Both the position numbers and the translations under genes were made by a program. From contig JAPJQV010000003.1 of NCBI GenBank assembly GCA_030824965.1, forward strand, positions 124,001 through 188,000: 64,000 nt of DNA. The letters run 5' to 3'. Position 1 is the stretch's first letter; each line of letters begins with the position of its first letter. The notes beneath the pieces are model-generated. The model made no database searches, was not told the origin of the DNA, and worked only from the letters and a program-made list of their open reading frames with translations. Origin of the DNA: Micavibrio sp. GTDB lineage: Bacteria; Pseudomonadota; Alphaproteobacteria; Micavibrionales; Micavibrionaceae. This document shows, one piece after another, positions 60,999-64,000 of this stretch.

Positions 60999-63116
60999 TT
61001 AGTTGAAATCCCTGCCCATGGCGATTTGCTGGGCTGATATGTTTTCTGCGGGTGAGTTGTCGTTTTGCGCTTGTGCAGGTATAAATTCGACAGCTTTATT
61101 GAAAACCTGGGCTACCTGCCCGCGCAGCTTACGCACGATACCAGAGAAGCCTGCTGTATCGTTAAGAACGGCCTGTTCGATATCGAGGGTTCTGTACGGC
61201 ACTTTACTGTCCAAAACGGAATATTCGATTCTGGTCGGTTGTCCCGGCGCATTATATTCAAATCCGATCGCATCACCCGGGTTCATAATGTCGAAACGGG
61301 GCTGTCGGCAATTAACATCATAAAGATGCGGCGTTTCCGGCTTGTCGATGACTTTGCACATTTGCGCAACAGCCGGCGCGCGGGGTGCTTCTTTCGGGGC
61401 GCCCAAGGCGGCTGCAGCGACATGCGGGAGCAAAGCGTTTGCGGCCGAGTAGGCGGCACCTGTGCCGGTAACGGCAGCTGCGCCGGTTATGATCTGTCCG
61501 GTCGAAGGAGCTTCTATAGACTCAAACGCTTTTTCAAAAGCAGAGCTGGTTTCTGTCGCGGAAGTTCCGGCAGATTCGGATATAGCCTGATTTTGAATAT
61601 CGTTTAAATCAAGGTTTAGAGAAGGTTTGACATCAGACGCTGCAACTTCCGGCGCAACAGCTTGAGGCGTCGTCGGCAATTTATCGGCCCACGACGGAAC
61701 ATGCTTGAACTGCACATGTTCGCCGGTCAATTCGAAATAATCGCGAAGGGCTTGAGTATTGCCGTTTTCCGCAGCTGTACGGAACATGTCCAGACCCTTG
61801 GCTTTATCGCCATGCCAGTATTCATGAACCGCCTGATCTTTCAGGGCCTGCGCTTGTTCAGCGCTCAGAATTTTCACTTCAACCGGGGCGGCAGGCGTTT
61901 CCGCCGGAGCTAGCGGTATTTTATGGGCATCGGTTACGATGGTCGGATCATTCTGCGTGGCATCGATATGGGTGGCCGCTTCATGGCCTAGAATATTCCA
62001 GCCGATGCCGCCCATGACAGCGCCAAAACCGGCGCGTTTCAGAATGGCGCCTTTGTCTTCTTTCCATTCATTTGCCAAGGACCAGACAATCTCGCCCTGC
62101 GCTACATGTTTAATACCAAACCATGAACCCTTGACCATATCCTTTCCAAGATAAGCTGCCTTGTTGAAAAACCCTTCAAGTTGCGGCTTTTCGTCATTGT
62201 TTTTCGATTTGCGGTATTCCTTGATGATATTACCTGTCACGACCGAAGCCAACGCACCGCCAGCCAGCGCCGTTCCGAAAGAAGCGCCTGCCGAAGCCGT
62301 AACAAGCGCTTTGGCCGCCATACCGGCCGGAAGGCTCGCAGCCATCTGGGCCAGAACTTCCGGCGTCAATTTTTTAACGGTTTCCCATGTCCTGGCACGG
62401 ATTTCAGGATCTTTTAGTGATTGGCTCGCCGTTTTAATCCGGCTGAAAAGATTTGGTTTTTTTGTGATCTCGTCTTGGGAATTCTCGCGAACATACGCGC
62501 GATAGGCTGCATCGGCGCGATGATTGGCGATCATTTCGGCAGGTTTGCTGAAAAGGCTGGATGTACCGGATTTAAGCGACGACCAAAGACTGCGCGTTGC
62601 CGAAGCCGTGCCTGCGGCTACAGATACCGGTTTTTCTATAAAAGCCTTATGAAGACCGTCATAGGTTTTCATCCGGGGATAACGCGATGCGTCGATAGCC
62701 GTGTCGAGGCCTGCTTTTGTCTGGTAAGCGGCCCTTTTCGTCCAGTCAACGGCCGTTTCACCTAATTTCGTTCCTGTGGCCGTTACGGCTTGGACGGCTT
62801 TACCTTGCAGATTGGCAATACGTTCGCGCAGGGTTGGTTTTTCCGGAGCCTGATCGATCACCTGTTCCGATGCCGGAACGGACGGGCTGAAAAATTTTCT
62901 AGCTGCCCAGTTTTTTAGGGATTGAGAGGTATCGGCGATTTTATCAACGAGAGATGGCTTGCCCGAATGTGGAAATCTTTTATCGACCGGCGCGGCCTGA
63001 AGATCTTCAAGGTCTTCTAAAGAAGGGACAGCGTCAGATAACTGCAGGTCTAAGACGTCTTTATCGGAGATTTCCTGGTTTTTATTCCAGAAACTCATTT
63101 TTGTTGCCAAATTCAT
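60999..63116 (-). CDS. Large hypothetical protein with repeated KPxL motifs
   Basis: 705 residues from ATG 63116 (AAGGTG 7 bases upstream). The N-terminal half has three related segments: KPSLVDKIADTSQSLKNW, KPTLRERIANLQGKAVQAV and KPNLFSRIKTASQSLKDP. Around residues 260-320 lies a small-residue region (ASAGASFGTALAGGALASVV) that could enter a membrane. A TPR/Sel1-like helix pair (YWHGDKAKGLDMFRTAAENG) is near 430-460. The C-terminal ~110 residues include two Cys (AQMCKVI, YDVNCRQPRF). No signal peptide and no family recognised. Divergent from the Asn-rich exported protein. Confidence 0.68.
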   Translation of the reverse strand: MNLATKMSFWNKNQEISDKDVLDLQLSDAVPSLEDLEDLQAAPVDKRFPHSGKPSLVDKIADTSQSLKNWAARKFFSPSVPASEQVIDQAPEKPTLRERIANLQGKAVQAVTATGTKLGETAVDWTKRAAYQTKAGLDTAIDASRYPRMKTYDGLHKAFIEKPVSVAAGTASATRSLWSSLKSGTSSLFSKPAEMIANHRADAAYRAYVRENSQDEITKKPNLFSRIKTASQSLKDPEIRARTWETVKKLTPEVLAQMAASLPAGMAAKALVTASAGASFGTALAGGALASVVTGNIIKEYRKSKNNDEKPQLEGFFNKAAYLGKDMVKGSWFGIKHVAQGEIVWSLANEWKEDKGAILKRAGFGAVMGGIGWNILGHEAATHIDATQNDPTIVTDAHKIPLAPAETPAAPVEVKILSAEQAQALKDQAVHEYWHGDKAKGLDMFRTAAENGNTQALRDYFELTGEHVQFKHVPSWADKLPTTPQAVAPEVAASDVKPSLNLDLNDIQNQAISESAGTSATETSSAFEKAFESIEAPSTGQIITGAAAVTGTGAAYSAANALLPHVAAAALGAPKEAPRAPAVAQMCKVIDKPETPHLYDVNCRQPRFDIMNPGDAIGFEYNAPGQPTRIEYSVLDSKVPYRTLDIEQAVLNDTAGFSGIVRKLRGQVAQVFNKAVEFIPAQAQNDNSPAENISAQQIAMGRDFN

Positions 63117-63244
63117 TTTTCACACCTTGCTTTTTATTTGGGGTTACAAATATTACCCTCGTTCATTTTGGAAAGCCCCTTTTATGTACAAGATTAAAAA
63201 ATATTATGCAAACAAAAATCTTTACACTTTTTTAAATAATTTTT

Positions 63245-63267
63245 CTTGACATAATCTTGGGGTCAAG
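63245..63267 (+). promoter_or_regulatory. Inverted repeat overlapping a -35-like box
   Basis: CTTGAC (63245-63250) and GTCAAG (63262-63267) form an inverted repeat with an 11-base spacer; TTGACA at 63246 is a consensus -35. A TACAA about 17 bases on is only a weak -10. It lies in the 245-base gap between two divergent genes, about 95 bases before the next start codon. Confidence 0.4.
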
Positions 63268-63361
63268 GGTACAAACCTTACAATTGAATGAAATAAGGGG
63301 TGTGGACCGGCAACGGTTGGCCTTATGAGAAATTTACAACCGTCTTTTGAAAGGACACAAT

Positions 63362-64000
63362 ATGTCAGCTTTGAAAAAACTTATGATATCTGCAACACCG
63401 TTTGCTCTCGCTTTCAGCGGTGCGGCTGATGCGCAATCCCTGCCAGGTTTGAGCGGTCCTATTTTAGTCGGCTCCCCTGGTACAGCCAATCCGATTTCTA
63501 CAACACCTTGCACAACACCTAGCCAAGGTTGTGACGATCCTGTCATTATTCCGCCGGATGAAGAAGAGCCGGGCGGTAACAACAATAATAACGAAAATAA
63601 CAACGAAAATAACAACGAGAATAATAACCACAATAACAACTCAAATACGAACAACAACCAAAACAATAACTCAAATACAAACAACAATAGCAATGAGAAT
63701 AACAACTCTAACGCTAATAATAATGCGAATGAGAACAACAACAATGCGACTGGTGGAACAGGTGTTGGCGTTGGTGTAGGTATTGGCCAAGGTGGAAATT
63801 CCAATGCCACAGGTGGTAACGGTTATGGCGGCGCAGGCGGTCAAGGTGGAGCCGGTGGTCAAGGTGGTACAGGTGGCAGCTCCTCAGCCACAGGTGGAAA
63901 TGCGACTGGTGGTTATTCCGGTGGCAACACGCTTTCCAATGGCGGCAACAGCCTGACGGGCGGTAACAATACATCGAACACAACGATCGGTCCGGTTGGT
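63362..64000 (+). CDS. Asn- and Gly-rich exported protein, cut by the window end
   Basis: 213 residues are visible and the frame is still open at base 64000. AAGGA lies 6 bases before the ATG. Signal peptide MSALKKLMISATPFALAFSG followed by AADAQ. A short Pro/Thr region with two Cys (TTPCTTPSQGCDDP) leads to an acidic DEEEPGG and then a ~70-residue tract of mostly asparagine with single E, H, S, T, Q or A, and finally a Gly/Ala/Ser-rich tract (GGAGGQGGAGGQGG). Codons alternate AAC/AAT. Probably a secreted, disordered surface or matrix protein. Threonine codons are mainly ACA, as in the porin. Confidence 0.85.
   Translation, partial: MSALKKLMISATPFALAFSGAADAQSLPGLSGPILVGSPGTANPISTTPCTTPSQGCDDPVIIPPDEEEPGGNNNNNENNNENNNENNNHNNNSNTNNNQNNNSNTNNNSNENNNSNANNNANENNNNATGGTGVGVGVGIGQGGNSNATGGNGYGGAGGQGGAGGQGGTGGSSSATGGNATGGYSGGNTLSNGGNSLTGGNNTSNTTIGPVG

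Noticed and set aside
63117..63361. Origin or attachment site in the A+T-rich gap
   Set aside because: Only a promoter-like TTGACA and one inverted repeat are visible; no DnaA boxes or repeats.
63334..63810. 158-codon minus-strand frame rich in Leu and Phe
   Set aside because: It is the antisense of the Asn-rich tract (AAC/AAT read as GTT/ATT and shifted), with no start signal.

Overview
The window looks like a chromosomal segment of an alphaproteobacterium. The evidence is the block PPDK-regulator/aroE/coaE/dnaQ next to secB/timA/mltA, the hisH-hisA-hisF-hisE run followed by a HIT protein, the def/fmt/truA operon, and an outer-membrane porin with a classical signal peptide. Base composition is moderate and coding density is high. 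A relative of the Micavibrio-type free-living alphaproteobacteria is possible, but that is a guess from gene content and style, not a demonstrated placement.

Layout. 0-2 kb: the end of a Gcw_chp-type outer-membrane protein, then a porin with a long foldable leader. 2-9.4 kb: yggS, several lineage-type unknowns, an Smr protein, a nucleoside kinase, terC and hisB. 9.4-14.8 kb: histidine genes (hisD on the minus strand, hisH/GNAT/hisA/hisF/hisE on the plus strand), a HicB-like small gene and a HIT protein. 15.3-17.9 kb: an A+T-rich accessory array. Copies of the first ~35 codons of comM alternate with unrelated small genes for secreted or membrane proteins, ending in the intact comM. 19.4-23 kb: a small lipoprotein, rmuC, def, fmt and truA. 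23.1-35.5 kb: an operon of three very large surface proteins (about 1774, 1274 and 1087 residues). Each has a pilin/pseudopilin-like N-terminus, a long YadA-head-like repeat fibre and a C-terminal peptidase-S74 chaperone; two also carry DUF1554 and/or C-type-lectin domains. 35.7-38 kb: two paralogous unknown genes. 38-44.4 kb: a minus-strand sugar operon (AGE-family isomerase, trehalose-phosphate phosphatase, divergent trehalose-phosphate synthase, GH13 alpha-glucosidase, glucokinase). 44.5-49.9 kb: housekeeping block. 49.9-59.3 kb: O-antigen-ligase-like protein, entericidin and other small envelope proteins, DMT transporter, MHYT hybrid histidine kinase, amino-acid permease, SDR and alcohol dehydrogenase. 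59.3-61 kb: tRNA-Ala with tandem copies of its 3' end, mscL and a BI-1 protein. 61-64 kb: a 705-residue unknown protein and the start of an Asn/Gly-rich exported protein.

The two strongest candidates for something undescribed are these. (1) The comM-leader cassette array. Two 38-codon comM-like leaders each end in a stop that overlaps the start of a different cargo gene, at exactly the same spacing. Each is preceded by a small hairpin that carries the Shine-Dalgarno sequence in its loop. (2) The operon of giant fibre proteins, in which lectin-like modules appear to have been inserted at fixed junctions of a pilin-anchored, S74-tipped scaffold. Both readings rest on the sequence alone; no integrase, transposase or pilus-assembly gene is present in the window to confirm mobility or secretion route.
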